A DNA stretch of 64,000 nt, taken from NCBI GenBank assembly GCA_963765585.1, contig CAVXXB010000012.1, positions 1 through 64,000 of the forward strand. Reading direction: 5' to 3'. The number at the start of each line of letters is the position of its first letter. Position 1 is the stretch's first letter. Shown here in pieces: positions 35,764-46,659 of the stretch. The translations under genes and the position numbers were made by a program. The notes beneath the pieces were generated by a model, which was given only the letters and a program-made list of their open reading frames with translations, ran no database searches and was not told the DNA's origin. This DNA is from CAVXXB01 sp963765585 (GTDB taxonomy: Bacteria > Calditrichota > Calditrichia > JAJRVZ01).

Positions 35764-37567
35764 ATGAAATATAATAGTAACTGTTTTTCTGTTCTTTATA
35801 GCATTTTCTACACTTTACGGGCAATTAACGCCGGTCAAACTAGTTGATTGGAAGCATGAAGGATTATTAGAAAATGGAAGCTGGACCATTTCAGCAGACA
35901 GTCTCTCTGTTCGTCAAAGTGTAAATGATGAACCGACCTTTTTTGTCAGTCCGGATACCTTCGAAAATGTGACCATCAGAGGCAGCTTTTATGTGGATTC
36001 CAGCGATGATGACTATATCGGTTTTGTATTTGGCTATCTCAGGCCGGATTCGGCTGAAGAGTATTTTGACTTCTACCTCCTGGATTGGAAGGGTGTCGCA
36101 CAGGCTGGCGCTGAAGAAGGATTTACCCTGTCAAAAGTGCTTGGCTATGTAAATGTTGGATCAGGAACCAATACATCTCATCCCTATTGGGATCACGAGG
36201 ATACCACGCAAACCGTTCTTGGAACATATTATGGCGACTATGGCTGGGCCAGGGGTAAGGTATATAATTTTGAATTAATTTATGAACCGAATCGTGTACG
36301 AATTTCGATCGATACGACGCAAATATTTGATATTGCCGGGGAATTCCGACCCGGCCGGTTCGGTTTTTACAACTATTCCCAACCCGGGGTGAATTATCAG
36401 AATTTCAGGCTTAACGAAGCACCAATCGCGGTTGATGATTATTTTGATACCTGGGAAGATTCCACGATTGCAATGCAAGTCACCCTGAATGACATCGATG
36501 CAGACGGGCACGATAAGATCATAACCTTTGTGGGGGAAACTGTCAATGGTGTTATAAATTTTACACCGGGCGACAGCGTGATATATTATACGCCAAAATC
36601 TAATTATTTTGGCAGCGACGGCTTTAAGTATCATATTTCCGATGGTAATGGCAGCGTTGACTCGGCAGAAGTGATCATAAATATTCTTTCTGTCAATGAT
36701 GCCCCGGTGCGTGTAAAAGCATTGCCGGATACTATGATCAAAGAGTACAGCTCAGATATATTCTTCGCACTCATAAATGATTATTTCAATGATGTGGATG
36801 TCAATGATGACTTTCTCGATGATATCACTATCACTTCCAACGGAGATGTTACTGCAAATTCTTCTTTGGATTCATTGTTCCTCAGTTCGACAAACTTTGT
36901 CGGTTTTGATACCCTTATTGTCAGTGTCAGGGATGACAGTGGACAGGCGGCAACCGATACCTTTGTTGTGGAGGTCATTAACCAAAATACACCGCCGTAT
37001 GTCATACAGGCTATTGCCGATACAACGCTGAACAGGGACAGCCAGGATATTTTTTATCGAAAACTTAATAATGTGTTTGCCGATCTGGACGCCAATGATG
37101 TACCTCTGGATAGTTTTCATGTTCAAACAAAAGGAATTGTAGCGGCATCATTAACTGGCGATTCATTGTATTTGAGTGCAATTGATGTGGCCGGCACAGA
37201 CACCATCACTGTCACGGCAGTTGATGACAGCAATGCCGCATTTTCGAATAGCTTTGTGGTCGAGGTGTTGGATGTGTCTGCATTGGAGGATTTAATTATT
37301 CCGGATAAATTCAGTCTAAAGCAAAATTATCCAAATCCCTTTAATCCGGAAACAGTCATAAGTTGGCAGTTGGCAGTTGGCAGTCAGGTGGAACTTACTG
37401 TTCATAATCTCTTGGGGGAAAAAGTGAGAACCCTGGTTTCAAAGAGAATGGAGCCCGGCGCACACAGCTACACATTTAACGGCAAAAATCTGGCAAGCGG
37501 CGTTTATTACTATCAGATTGTTGCCGGGGAATTTAGGGACGTAAAGAAAATGATCCTATTGCGTTGA
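35764..37567 (+). CDS. secreted protein with thrombospondin C-terminal-like domain, cadherin-like repeats and sorting domain (one frameshift)
   Basis: An AGGGGG site precedes the ATG at 35764. After about four codons an indel shifts the frame into the signal peptide VFLFFIAFSTLYGQ. Residues ~40-215 resemble a thrombospondin C-terminal lectin-like domain (DDDYIGFVFGYLRPDSAEEY, RPGRFGFYNYSQPG). Then comes a cadherin-like/VCBS module (APIAVDDYFDTWEDSTIAMQ... SNYFGSDGFKYHISDGNG) and two further Ig-like repeats. The C-terminal sorting domain has QNYPNPFNPETVISWQLAVG and ends KKMILLR. The SWQLAVG stretch is encoded by a heptamer array. It is probably a calcium-dependent surface or matrix protein. 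A strong terminator follows. Confidence 0.85.
37361..37384 (+). repeat. heptamer array (AGTTGGC)3 inside a sorting-domain coding region
   Basis: Three perfect AGTTGGC units plus AGT. In frame they encode S-W-Q-L-A-V-G-S, in place of the usual Y-x-L-P-x-x-x-x segment of the domain. Confidence 0.9.
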
Positions 37568-37621
37568 GTTCATTGAGATCTGTTTTACCCCCTTTTTACT
37601 CAGTGTGATGGGGCAACAATT

Positions 37622-37656
37622 ACAAAAGCCGATCTCGATGGTCGGCTTTTTTTGTA
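37622..37656. terminator. rho-independent terminator
   Basis: ACAAAAGCCGA pairs with TCGGCTTTTTTTGT around a loop of about 9 nt. The A and T tracts on both sides allow it to work in both directions. It lies 55 nt after the preceding stop. Confidence 0.85.
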
Positions 37657-37889
37657 ACTACTATATCCTGATCGCTGAAACCTAAATATATTGTCAAGTC
37701 ATGAGTTCAATCAAGAAATATTGTGATTAGATTGATTCTGAAGATAAAAGTATTTCTTGATCACAGATGATCCATAGCTCAGCAAAAAAAAATACTTGAT
37801 TCTTTCCTTCTAATTGTTAATTATTATGTAGCGAAACTCCTCATTGACAATTACGCTGAATTTTGAATTATTCCATAGGAGATAAAATT

Positions 37890-40326
37890 ATGATTAAGGA
37901 AAATTTACTTTTTCTGATTTTATGTCTCACGTGCCAGTCTTTTTCTCAAATCAATTTTACAGCCCATACTATTGTTGGTGGCGAATTAAGCGCGAATGGT
38001 GCGATGGATGTTTTTGCCATTGACCTGGATGGTGATGAAGATATTGATGTTCTTTCTGCTTCTTATGAAGATGATAAAATTGCGTGGTATGAAAATAATG
38101 GCAGCAGCTATTATCAGCCGCATACCATTTCGACTAATGCAGATGGGGCACAATCCGTTTATGCTATCGATGTGGATGGCGACGGTGACATCGATGTGCT
38201 TTCTGCATCATGGAGAAATAGCCGGATAAATTGGTACGAGAATGATGGTAATCAGAATTTTAGCGAGCATGTCGTTTCTTCTTACGCCTATCATGTTGTA
38301 TCTGTAAATGCCAGCGATGTGGATGGTGATGGCGATATAGATGTGCTTGCTGCATTGGAGGGAAGTGGAATCATTGCCTGGTACGAAAATGATGGTCAAC
38401 AAAATTTTGTTCAACAGGTGGTTTCCGATAGTGCCTTAGCTGCCAGTGATGTGCTGGCTATCGACATGGATCAGGATGAAGATATTGATATTGTCTCGAC
38501 TTCAAAACAAGGCCAGAAAATTGCCTGGTATGAGAATGATGGTCAACAGGTTTTTACCGAACATCAGCTGAGAAAACACTTTGGGGGCACCCAGTGCTGT
38601 TTTTGCTATTGATGTAAACAGTGATTCGCATATAGATGTTGTTTCTATCTGTCGTACCAGTACAGAAACCACAATTTGCTGGTATGAAAACAATGGCCAA
38701 CAAGTATTTACAGAACACATTATTAAAGAATATCCGTTCTATGAGGGCAAATCTGTATTTGCCGGCGACATGGACGGAGATGAGGATATAGATGTTATAT
38801 CAGCTTCTATATCCAAGTACGATGATTTTATTGCCTGGCACGAAAATGATGGAGAGGAAAACTTTTCTGATCATATGATCACGATAGATGCGGTTGGCGT
38901 GCGATCTGTTTTCGCCGTTGATTTGGATCAGGACGATCATATGGATGTTCTTTCTGCTTCCTGGAATGATGATAAAATCTCCTGGTTTCGGAATGATGGA
39001 TATCAAGAATTTACTGAAAATATCATCATAACAAGTGCATGCGGAGCAACATCTGTGTTTTCAATAGACCTTGATCGTGATGGCGATAGTGACGTTTTAT
39101 CTACTTCAACAACTGATAATTCGATTCATTATTATGAGAATGATGGGCAGGAGAACTTTACTATTCATACCCTCTCAAATGATGCGTTGCGCGCTCAATC
39201 GGTGTATGCGATTGATGTGGACAGTGACAATGACATCGATGTTCTTTCTGCTTCGGCTCTGGATTACACAATCGCCTGGTATGAAAATATTGGTGATAGT
39301 AGTTTTACTAAACGTATTGTTTCAAGTAATGCGGTAGGGGCAGGTTCTGTATTTGCCATCGATATTGATGCTGATGATGATACTGATATCCTTTCAGCAT
39401 CAGGAGATGACGACAAAATTGCCTGGTATGAAAATGATGGTGAGCAAAATTTTATTGAGAAGATCATCTCCAACACGGCAGATGGCGCAAGGTCGGTTTA
39501 TGCTATAGACGTAGATGGGGATAACGATATTGATGTGGTTGCAGGATCGATACTTGATAAGACGGTTGCCTGGTACGAAAATGATGGTGAGCAGAATTTC
39601 ACCCAACATGTTATATCAGACAGCGCCAATGGTGTAATTTTTATCTTTGCCATTGATATCGATCGGGATAGCGATATAGATATTTTATCCGCTTGCGAAA
39701 AAGATCATAAAATTAAGTGGTATGAGAATGATGGCAACCAAAGTTTCACAGACAAATTGATTACCGGTGATGCAACAAATGTCTATTCAGTGTACGCTAT
39801 CGATGTGGACAAAGATAACGACATTGATATACTCTCGGCAGAAAAAAAGAGTATCAATATGTATGAGAATGATGGATATCAGAACTTTATAAAACGAATT
39901 GTTACCTCGGAAACGGAGAATGCAATTTCAGTATTTGCAGTTGACATAGACAGTGATGATGACATCGATATTCTTTCTGCTTCTTATTTTGATGATAAAA
40001 TCGTCTGGTATGAAAATACCGGTATGGCTAATGTTGATATAAATCAGAAGCAACTTCTACCGGCAAGTTATATTTTATTTAATAATTATCCCAATCCCTT
40101 TAATCCGGAAACCGTCATCAGTTGGCAGTTGGCCGTTGGCAGTTATGTTGAATTATCGGTTTACAATGTGCTTGGCAAGAAAGTGGCGACTCTGGTATCA
40201 GAGAAAATGGATCCGGGAAAGCATAGTTATACATTTGAGGCGAAACATCTGGCCAGCGGTGTTTATTATTATCTGTTATCAGCCGGGAATTTTACTCAAG
40301 TCAAAAAAATGCTTCTGATCAAATAG
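37890..40326 (+). CDS. secreted FG-GAP/VCBS-type repeat protein with sorting domain (one frameshift)
   Basis: About 812 residues from the ATG at 37890 (AGGAG site); a signal peptide ends SFSQ. The body is some 14 tandem repeats of 48-52 residues with the pattern SVYAIDVDGDxDIDVLSAS, then KIAWYENDG and QNFTEHxIS. The D-x-D-x-D-x-D loops are calcium-binding, as in FG-GAP/integrin-like beta-propellers, so two seven-bladed propellers are plausible. A run of five G near 38582 breaks the frame in the repeat after HQLR. The sorting domain (NNYPNPFNPETVISWQLAVG to KKMLLIK) contains a heptamer array. It is likely a surface adhesin or glycan-binding protein; the ligand is unknown. Confidence 0.88.
40120..40143 (+). 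repeat. heptamer array inside a sorting-domain coding region
   Basis: AGTTGGC, AGTTGGC, CGTTGGC, AGT. It encodes S-W-Q-L-A-V-G-S, as at 37361. Confidence 0.88.
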
Positions 40327-40747
40327 TATCGAAGGATACATGTGTTTTCAAATAGCACGCGGATTACACTGATTACTACTGTGAGACGGGACAGGACGGA
40401 TTTACGCGGAACTAAAAATCATTAAAATTAAATCAGCGAGAATCTGCTCAATGTCTGCAGCGGTTCATATACCAGCAAAACGAGACCAAATATTTTAAAT
40501 CCCATCAAATAGACCTCGAACAAACCACAAATTCAAAAATATCAATAGCTTGCAAGCCTTAGAAAATTTGTAATTCCCTTTTTTATTAATCTAGACTTCC
40601 TGATTGTATCCGGATGGCAGATCCTGGTTAAGATGCAAAAAAACAAGCGCAAAATTGTATGATGCTTATTACGTATGCAATAAAAATGTAATCTTCATCG
40701 ATTATCTGGAATATTAAAAGCACAAAGCGCATTCAACGGATAGAATT
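40327..40747. repeat. intergenic region with a phrase repeat shared with 62.5 kb
   Basis: It starts with AAATAGCACGC and GGATTACACTGATT, then GGACAGGACGGATTT (40350-40417) and AATCAGCGAGAATC. The first and third words recur at 62467-62513 (AAATAGCACGC, GGGCAGGACGGATTT). This is a degenerate dispersed repeat of the kind found between genes in many FCB genomes. No coding potential was seen. Confidence 0.6.
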
Positions 40748-41767
40748 ATGGATTCAATAACACAAATAGCCTTAGGGGCCGCAGTAGGTGAAGCGGTCAT
40801 GCAAAATAAAGTCGGCAGGAAAGCCAGTCTTTGGGGAGCAATCTGCGGTACCATTCCGGATCTCGATGTACTGATTCCTTTCGGAGATCCGGTCAGTGAT
40901 TTTACCTATCACCGCGCAGAGAGCCATTCATTATTTTTTATGACACTGGCCACGCCGTTGATCGTCTGGCTGATCATGCGCATTCACCCGCAGAGCCGTG
41001 AATACCGTTGGCGCTGGACGCTACTGGTCTGGCTGGCCCTGATAACCCATGCATTGCTGGATAGTTTTACGGTTTATGGTACGCAGATCTTTTTACCATT
41101 TTCTAATTATCCTGTTGGCTGGTCGACGATTTTTGTTATCGATCCGCTTTATACGTTGCCGCTGCTTTTTGGTGTGCTTAGTTTCTTTTATTTAAAGCGT
41201 GTTCCGCCATTGGCATATCGTCTGAATATCATTGGTCTGGTCTTGAGTACATTGTACCTGGCCTGGTCGATCGGCGTCCAAACCCATGTCAGCGGAATTG
41301 CCCGGGAAACATTGCACAAACAGAATATATCTGCCGGACAATTGATTACCGGCCCTTCTCCCTTTAATACGCTATTATGGCGGACGGTAGTAATGACCGA
41401 TAGCGGATATGCCGAGGGATTCTATTCTCTGCTTGATAAAAGCAACGCCATCCGTTTTATGCATTATCCCAGTGAACCGGAACTGCTCACGTCAATAAAA
41501 GACGAATGGCCGGTCCAGCGTTTGCAGTGGTTCAGCAAAGGATTTTACAAGGTCAGCCGGCTTGGTGATGATGTAGTATTATCTGATCTGCGTATGGGTG
41601 TCGAACCATTGTATTTTTTTAGTTTTGCTGTGGGCAGAGTGGATGCGGGTGAAATTGTAACCCGGAAACCCAGGCAATTAGAGCCACAAGATATTGATAT
41701 GGGTGCAAATCTGTTGTTCCTATGGCAACGGATTTGGGATGAAGATGTAATTGTTTTTTCTCAGTGA
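40748..41767 (+). CDS. DUF457/YdjM-family membrane-bound metal-dependent hydrolase-like protein
   Basis: The 339-residue protein starts MDSITQIALGAAVGEAVM, the typical opening of this family. It continues with conserved polar motifs GAICGTIPDLDVL, YHRAESHSLFF and THALLDSFTVYGTQ, whose His and Asp residues are thought to bind metal. Five or so membrane helices lie in residues 60-190, followed by a ~140-residue soluble C-terminal domain. The family is annotated as predicted membrane-bound metal-dependent hydrolases (YdjM, a LexA-regulated inner-membrane protein in E. coli). The reaction is unknown. It is monocistronic. Confidence 0.9.
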   Translation: MDSITQIALGAAVGEAVMQNKVGRKASLWGAICGTIPDLDVLIPFGDPVSDFTYHRAESHSLFFMTLATPLIVWLIMRIHPQSREYRWRWTLLVWLALITHALLDSFTVYGTQIFLPFSNYPVGWSTIFVIDPLYTLPLLFGVLSFFYLKRVPPLAYRLNIIGLVLSTLYLAWSIGVQTHVSGIARETLHKQNISAGQLITGPSPFNTLLWRTVVMTDSGYAEGFYSLLDKSNAIRFMHYPSEPELLTSIKDEWPVQRLQWFSKGFYKVSRLGDDVVLSDLRMGVEPLYFFSFAVGRVDAGEIVTRKPRQLEPQDIDMGANLLFLWQRIWDEDVIVFSQ

Positions 41768-41884
41768 CAACGGATTACACTTGCAAATTCCTGCTTTTTT
41801 TACTATTATTTTAATATTATATACTCATCCGAATACAAATGCATTTCCGATTCTACGAAGCAATATATCTATTAACATTGACCT

Positions 41885-41919
41885 CTCATTGCGAGGAACG
41901 TGGTGACGAAGCAATCTCC
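41885..41919. repeat. widespread CATTGCGAGG...GAAGCAATCT repeat
   Basis: The words CATTGCGAGGAACG and GACGAAGCAATCTCC form an imperfect palindrome (ATTGC/GCAAT). Very similar units occur between genes in many unrelated bacterial genomes. It lies in the 238-bp gap before 42006. Confidence 0.65.
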
Positions 41920-42005
41920 TCTTAATATTATTGATTGGTAATTAATAATCGGGTAACAAGTCTGTACAAATTATGTAGTTTATCATCTAAAATGGGAGGT
42001 ACAGT

Positions 42006-42956
42006 ATGAGATCTTCGAGATTTTATATTTTGTTATTCACCCTGTGTATGATATACATTTTGCCGCTTTATACACATGCAGATGATTATAATGACCAATT
42101 TACTAATGGCATTGATACCTCGTACTGGGCCGTTCGCATTGATGATACTTTATATACGATTGATGACTCTAATGGTGAAATTGAATTTTCCAGGGAAGCG
42201 GGCGGGGTACAGAATTTTAAAGCGGTACTATTACGTTTCAAACCGGTTGTCTATGGAGATTTCGATGCGTCTGTTGATTTCAGTAATGCTTACATCGATC
42301 GCATAAACGGATCTCCCGGCAACCAGATACAACTCAATACGCAGTTTGGTGGACAGACCTTTTCGGTCGTGCGCAGCGACGAGTACGGTTTTGGCCATAA
42401 TTACCATGTATGGATCGATCCGCCGGCCCAGTGGCGAAATCATGAGCCCGATTCATGAGCAGCCAGCAGGCTGCGTATTACCCGGTCGGGTAAAACGGTT
42501 ACAGGATTCTTTAATGCAGATACTATTTTTTCCGGATTATTTAACAATGAGAAATTAAGTCACTTATCATTTTCGCTTCAGAATAATTTGACCACTGATT
42601 CAACCTCGGTAGTCTTCGACAATTTTATAATCAGTGCTGATTCAATTGAAGATGTGATATCAGGAGTCGAAGTACAAGAAATATTTCCCAAAACCAGCCA
42701 ACTATATCAGAACTATCCAAATCCTTTTAATCCCATAACGGCTATTGGCTATCAGCTATCGGCTGTCAGTTTTGTAGATCTGTCTATCTATAATTTGCTT
42801 GGTCAAAGGGTGGCGACGTTAGTAAGCAAAAATCAACCAGTCGGAAATTATAGTGTCCAATGGGATGCCAGCGGTTTTGCCAGCGGTGTGTATATCTATA
42901 TACTTCAAACAAACACAGGATTTAAGCAAAGCATGAAGCTTCTGTTACTTAAATAA
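42006..42956 (+). CDS. secreted beta-sandwich protein with sorting domain (frameshifted)
   Basis: A GGGAGG site precedes the ATG. A signal peptide ends LYTHA. The first ~150 residues (DDYNDQFTNGIDTSYWAVR, then VVYGDFDASVDFS) look like a concanavalin-like lectin/glucanase or DUF1349-type fold. The frame stops at 42458, then resumes in another frame around 42475 (RLRITRSGKTVTGFFN...) and runs into the sorting domain (LYQNYPNPFNPITAIGYQLS to KLLLLK). One indel lies between. The segment GYQLSAVS is encoded by a diverged heptamer array. A terminator follows the stop. Function beyond possible glycan binding is unknown. Confidence 0.75.
42741..42769 (+). repeat. diverged heptamer array inside a sorting-domain coding region
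   Basis: Units GCTATTG, GCTATCA, GCTATCG, GCTGTCA, a GCTATCG-type variant of the AGTTGGC family, encode A-I-G-Y-Q-L-S-A-V-S. Confidence 0.8.
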
Positions 42957-43031
42957 ATTAAGCCTTCTTCGGTTTTAGCCTGAGCAATCCCGCCGTTCTT
43001 TGGCAGGATAGGAGCCGCCGCAACACAAAGG

Positions 43032-43056
43032 GCCGGTCTGGATGACCGGCTTTTTT
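43032..43056 (+). terminator. rho-independent terminator
   Basis: GCCGGTC pairs with GACCGGC around a 5-nt loop, followed by six T. It lies 75 nt after the sorting-domain gene. Confidence 0.88.
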
Positions 43057-43105
43057 AGTAAATTCGAAGTCCGAAATATGAAATAAGATAATATTCAATT
43101 ACTTA

Positions 43106-43130
43106 GATCCTGAAACAAGTTCAGGATGAC
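43106..43130. repeat. TCAGGATGAC-type palindromic repeat, short copy
   Basis: GATCCTGAA and TTCAGGATGAC around CAAG. It is the same type as the longer element at 60317-60373 and lies in the 314-bp gap between convergent genes. Confidence 0.65.
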
Positions 43131-43270
43131 GTATGAGTCACTATTCAAATATAATGTATATAAGATATAATAAGACAAATAAATTATAGAATATTTTGAG
43201 AACGTTTTATTTTTTAAAATTTGTAATTCGGATTTATTTAGGATTTAGAGATTCGTGTTTCGTGCTTAAT

Positions 43271-45185
43271 CTATAGCATCCCCTTATTAATCAGTTCTAA
43301 CGAATATAGAATATCTGCATTGGGATCAAAATTAAATGATCTCAGGTCATCATAAGTTATTTCATAATCCGGGCGGAAGGTCCTGCCCATTTCAGGATCA
43401 TCACGAAAGTGAGTTATATATAGATGCGAAATACCACCTTTCAACCAGGAATAGTTTAATTGAAACCCAACCCAGGCACCAAAACCATTTCCGGCCTGGG
43501 ATGAAGGTATTCCAACAAGCTTTCCGCCTGCAGCCCAGTGATCATACATAAATGCATATCCTGAACTGTTTGTCAATGGAGAGCAGAGTACCAAGATATT
43601 TTTGGGACAATAATATCCGGAAAATTCTTCTGATTGATATTCCTTCCAGAAAGTAGCAGCGGCAGAAGCCTCCTCCTCAATTATTCGAATGGATTCTTCA
43701 CGGCTTAAATCGTTACCTTGTTCAGGATAATTTGAAAAATCATAATCGTTTTCGGTCAATTCGATTGGTTGATGTTTGTTAATATCATCAATATCCCATC
43801 CGCGATATTGTTTCCAGAAAAGTGGCGAATACTTTTTAACAAAGATACTTTTTTTATCGCTAAAGGATATCAGAGTTTCTTTTCCATGCAAAAAATATAA
43901 AAAAATTGTGGAAATGAATGCATTGCCTCCCTGATTCCGCCTCAAATCAATGATCAGATTTTCTGACTGATTTCTTTTCATTACTTCAACTAGTTCCCGG
44001 CACAATTCTGTGGCCGATGGTATTCCGGCAACAAGATCTTTGGTACTTGCCGGAGGGGCGGCATCATTATATTTCTCATATAAATGATTTGCAAGATCTG
44101 TCCGCATGGATCCTTGAAGTACCATTTCCATCTCAAAGGTTTCTCTGTAGGTATACATATTTTCCATTAAAAGAAGGACGGTTTTCTTGTCATCATCCAT
44201 AAAACGGTAGACATAATTACTTTTCTCGGTAGAGGGCAGTACGACAGAGCTTGCGGCCGCAATTAAATTGTCCTGCCCTCGGTTATTTGGTTTTCAGCTC
44301 AAGGGCTATTTCATTTCCCTGTGGATTTAATAAATCAACATGGATAGATTCACCCTCCCATTCAGGAATCAGGTGTTCAAGCATTTTCCGGTGCCAGAGC
44401 GAACCATCATACCCCAGATAGCGCATTAACTGATACTCATTGTCGTACCCTTTTATTTTGGCCTGTCGTTTAAGCAGATCATCAATTGAAATGTCTTCAA
44501 CAGCCAGCAGCTTGGATCCGATCAGATGTTGTTGCTTATGGTCAATCACACTGGCAACATATAAAGAATTTTCTACTGCCTGGAAAAAAAGTGGTATTCC
44601 ACCGGGAGAATGACTATTGAGACGAAAGGGTTGCCATAACCCAGTATGCCCATCACCGACAGAAGCAATCAATGGGCATAAGTGACGATAAAACTCAGTT
44701 TTTGTCAAACCGTCCTCGGGCAATGTCCGGATCAGATCTTGCATTCTCCGGTTAAACGCCACCTTGCCGCCGCCATGAAAGTATGGATCAGGATGTGTCG
44801 CCTCCAGGATTGACGCCATCTGTCTGATATCATCAACCAGAAATGTCCGGCTGATTTTTTGATTCAGGATTCTTTGAACAAAACTGATCACCGGTTTCCA
44901 GACCATTATTAGAGCAACCAGCACGCATAAAAATACGGCCACTCTCCTGAACCATTTTATCTTAACAAATTGAAGTATCAATCCCAGGAAAATCCCAAAT
45001 CCCATAAATATAGTAAAGGATGAGTTAAAATCATGGCGAATATAACCAAATATCAGGCTCATGACGATACCCCATGCCAGCCAGAAAATGAGAGACTGAT
45101 ATATCTTCAGAAAAGTTTTAATCTCCACTAGTCCAGGTTTAAGATTACTTGATTTCATATAAATACCTGCTTTTAATGGTGTCAA
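43271..45185 (-). CDS. membrane-anchored S41-family (C-terminal processing) peptidase (one frameshift)
   Basis: About 638 residues. The N-terminal 110 residues contain four hydrophobic helices. Then comes a tail-protease-like region (DIRQMASILEATHPDPYFHGG, SVGDGHTGLW) followed by the S41 core: NLIIDLRRNQGGNAFISTIF and the nucleophile region LCSPLTNSSGYAFMYDHW with Ser in SSGYA. The two halves (44283-45185 and 43271-44200) join in another frame through KPNNRGQDNLIAAASS, so an indel near 44285 splits one gene. It probably processes peptides at the cell surface or periplasmic face. The substrate is unknown. Confidence 0.85.
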
Positions 45186-45287
45186 ACCTCTATAGACTGT
45201 TTCCTACGTATTCATATAAATGATTTAAAATCTATTGTGATAATATACACATGAATGTACATATGGACACTCCAGAAGTTTTAAAAT

Positions 45288-46043
45288 TTATAACAACAAG
45301 AGTGCAGCTAAAACGGTGCTTATAATTATTAAATATCTGTATACTTTTTCAGGAAGTAATTTGACGGTCTTTATACCCAGATATACACCTAAGAGAATGG
45401 CGGGAATTCCGGCAACGTCAACCATTAATGTTTGTGCCGTAATCGTATGCCAGCTAAATACATGAAAGGGGACTTTGAGCACATTTATAATTAAAAAGAA
45501 CCAGGCTGCCGTACCGATAAATTTATTTTTAGGCAGATGCATCGTCAGCAGATAAAGAGACATAACCGGACCGGCCGCATTACCTATCATGGTTGTAAAA
45601 CCACCTACAAGACCAAGGATTCCAGCAAACCACCAGTTGTCCGGAATTCTATTTAACTTTATTACACTATCCTGGAGCAGCATTAGTGCAACACCCGATA
45701 AAATAACGACAGCCATGATAGTCTTGAAGGTTTCATCGTCAATCAGGTTACCAAAAAGGGTAGCAATGATCACACCCAGAAGCGCCCAGGGAATGGTAAG
45801 GAATATATATCGCCATGTGGCATGGCGATGATAATAGTTTACAGCAAATACATCGGCAAAAATGAGCATGGGCAATACAATACCAACAGAAAGTTTCCCG
45901 CCAAAAATACCTGCCATTATCGGCACGATCATAAATCCGGCGCCGGACAATCCTGTTTTCGCCATACCGATTAGTAACCCGCAAGTTATAAACAGTATCC
46001 AATTCAGGGGATTCGTCAAAAACTGAGATATGAGATCGAACAT
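45288..46043 (-). CDS. TauE/SafE-family sulfite or organosulfonate exporter
   Basis: The 251-residue protein has eight membrane helices and the family repeats GMAKTGLSGAGFMIVPIMAG (N-terminal) and GGFTTMIGNAAGPVMSLYLL (C-terminal), related by internal duplication. TauE/SafE proteins move sulfite, sulfoacetate or similar anions across the inner membrane. No sulfur genes lie nearby, so the substrate is open. The frame is intact. Confidence 0.92.
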   Translation of the reverse strand: MFDLISQFLTNPLNWILFITCGLLIGMAKTGLSGAGFMIVPIMAGIFGGKLSVGIVLPMLIFADVFAVNYYHRHATWRYIFLTIPWALLGVIIATLFGNLIDDETFKTIMAVVILSGVALMLLQDSVIKLNRIPDNWWFAGILGLVGGFTTMIGNAAGPVMSLYLLTMHLPKNKFIGTAAWFFLIINVLKVPFHVFSWHTITAQTLMVDVAGIPAILLGVYLGIKTVKLLPEKVYRYLIIISTVLAALLLL

Positions 46044-46659
46044 GTGTGTGAATTCTAAAAAGTATGAAACAGTATATTGGTTTATAATTTGATTAGCAGA
46101 TTCTCTTCAGGTGAATGTGATTGTCGCGAGTTGTTCTTTTACATATTAATTAATTTAGCCTGGATTAGTCATAACCACAAAGTCGCAAAGACACAAATTT
46201 GTTAAAAATAATAGGTTATCAGAAATATATATAATTTTAAAATACAATTTTTGTTTTTTTATTATAATTTTTAAAATCCATTCTTTTTTGTGCCTTCGAG
46301 TTTTGGTGGTTAAATTTGAAAATTCATCGGCTAAAAAAACTCCTATATATTTTCTGCTTTAATTCTGAAAGGATTTCATCCCATCGCTGGCCAAATTAGT
46401 TGTTTATTTATTTAAAAGATTGTATAATTTCTATCTGGAACTATTCATTCCCGTATGGATGGGCCCATAATTAGAAATTAGAGATTAGAGATGAGAAAAT
46501 AACCGTTGGCCGTTGGCTGTTGGCAATAACCAGTTACCAATTACAAATCTCTAATCTCTAATTCTCTGCGTCTCGGCGTCTCTGCGAGAAAAGAGATAAA
46601 TCAAATTGCTAATAAATTCTATAAAATTGAACGCATTTGTCTGAAGGGAACCACCCGAC
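46044..46659. other. 616-bp repeat-rich intergenic region
   Basis: No gene. It holds CACAAAGTCGCAAAGACAC (46178-46196), the composite repeat at 46467-46568, and a CTCTGCGTCTCGGCGTCTC word (46562-46580). All belong to dispersed phrase repeats. Confidence 0.65.
46467..46568. repeat. composite repeat: inverted ATTAGAGATTAGAG arms around a GTTGGC heptamer array
   Basis: Left arm AATTAGAAATTAGAGATTAG, centre CCGTTGGCCGTTGGCTGTTGG, right arm ending AATCTCTAATCTCTAATTCT. The arms are reverse complements. A second copy with the same order lies at 62372-62448. The centre belongs to the same heptamer family found inside sorting-domain genes. Confidence 0.75.

Noticed and set aside
37361..37384. Tandem 7-mers as a CRISPR or VNTR array
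   Set aside because: There are no spacers and no cas genes; only three units, inside a coding frame.
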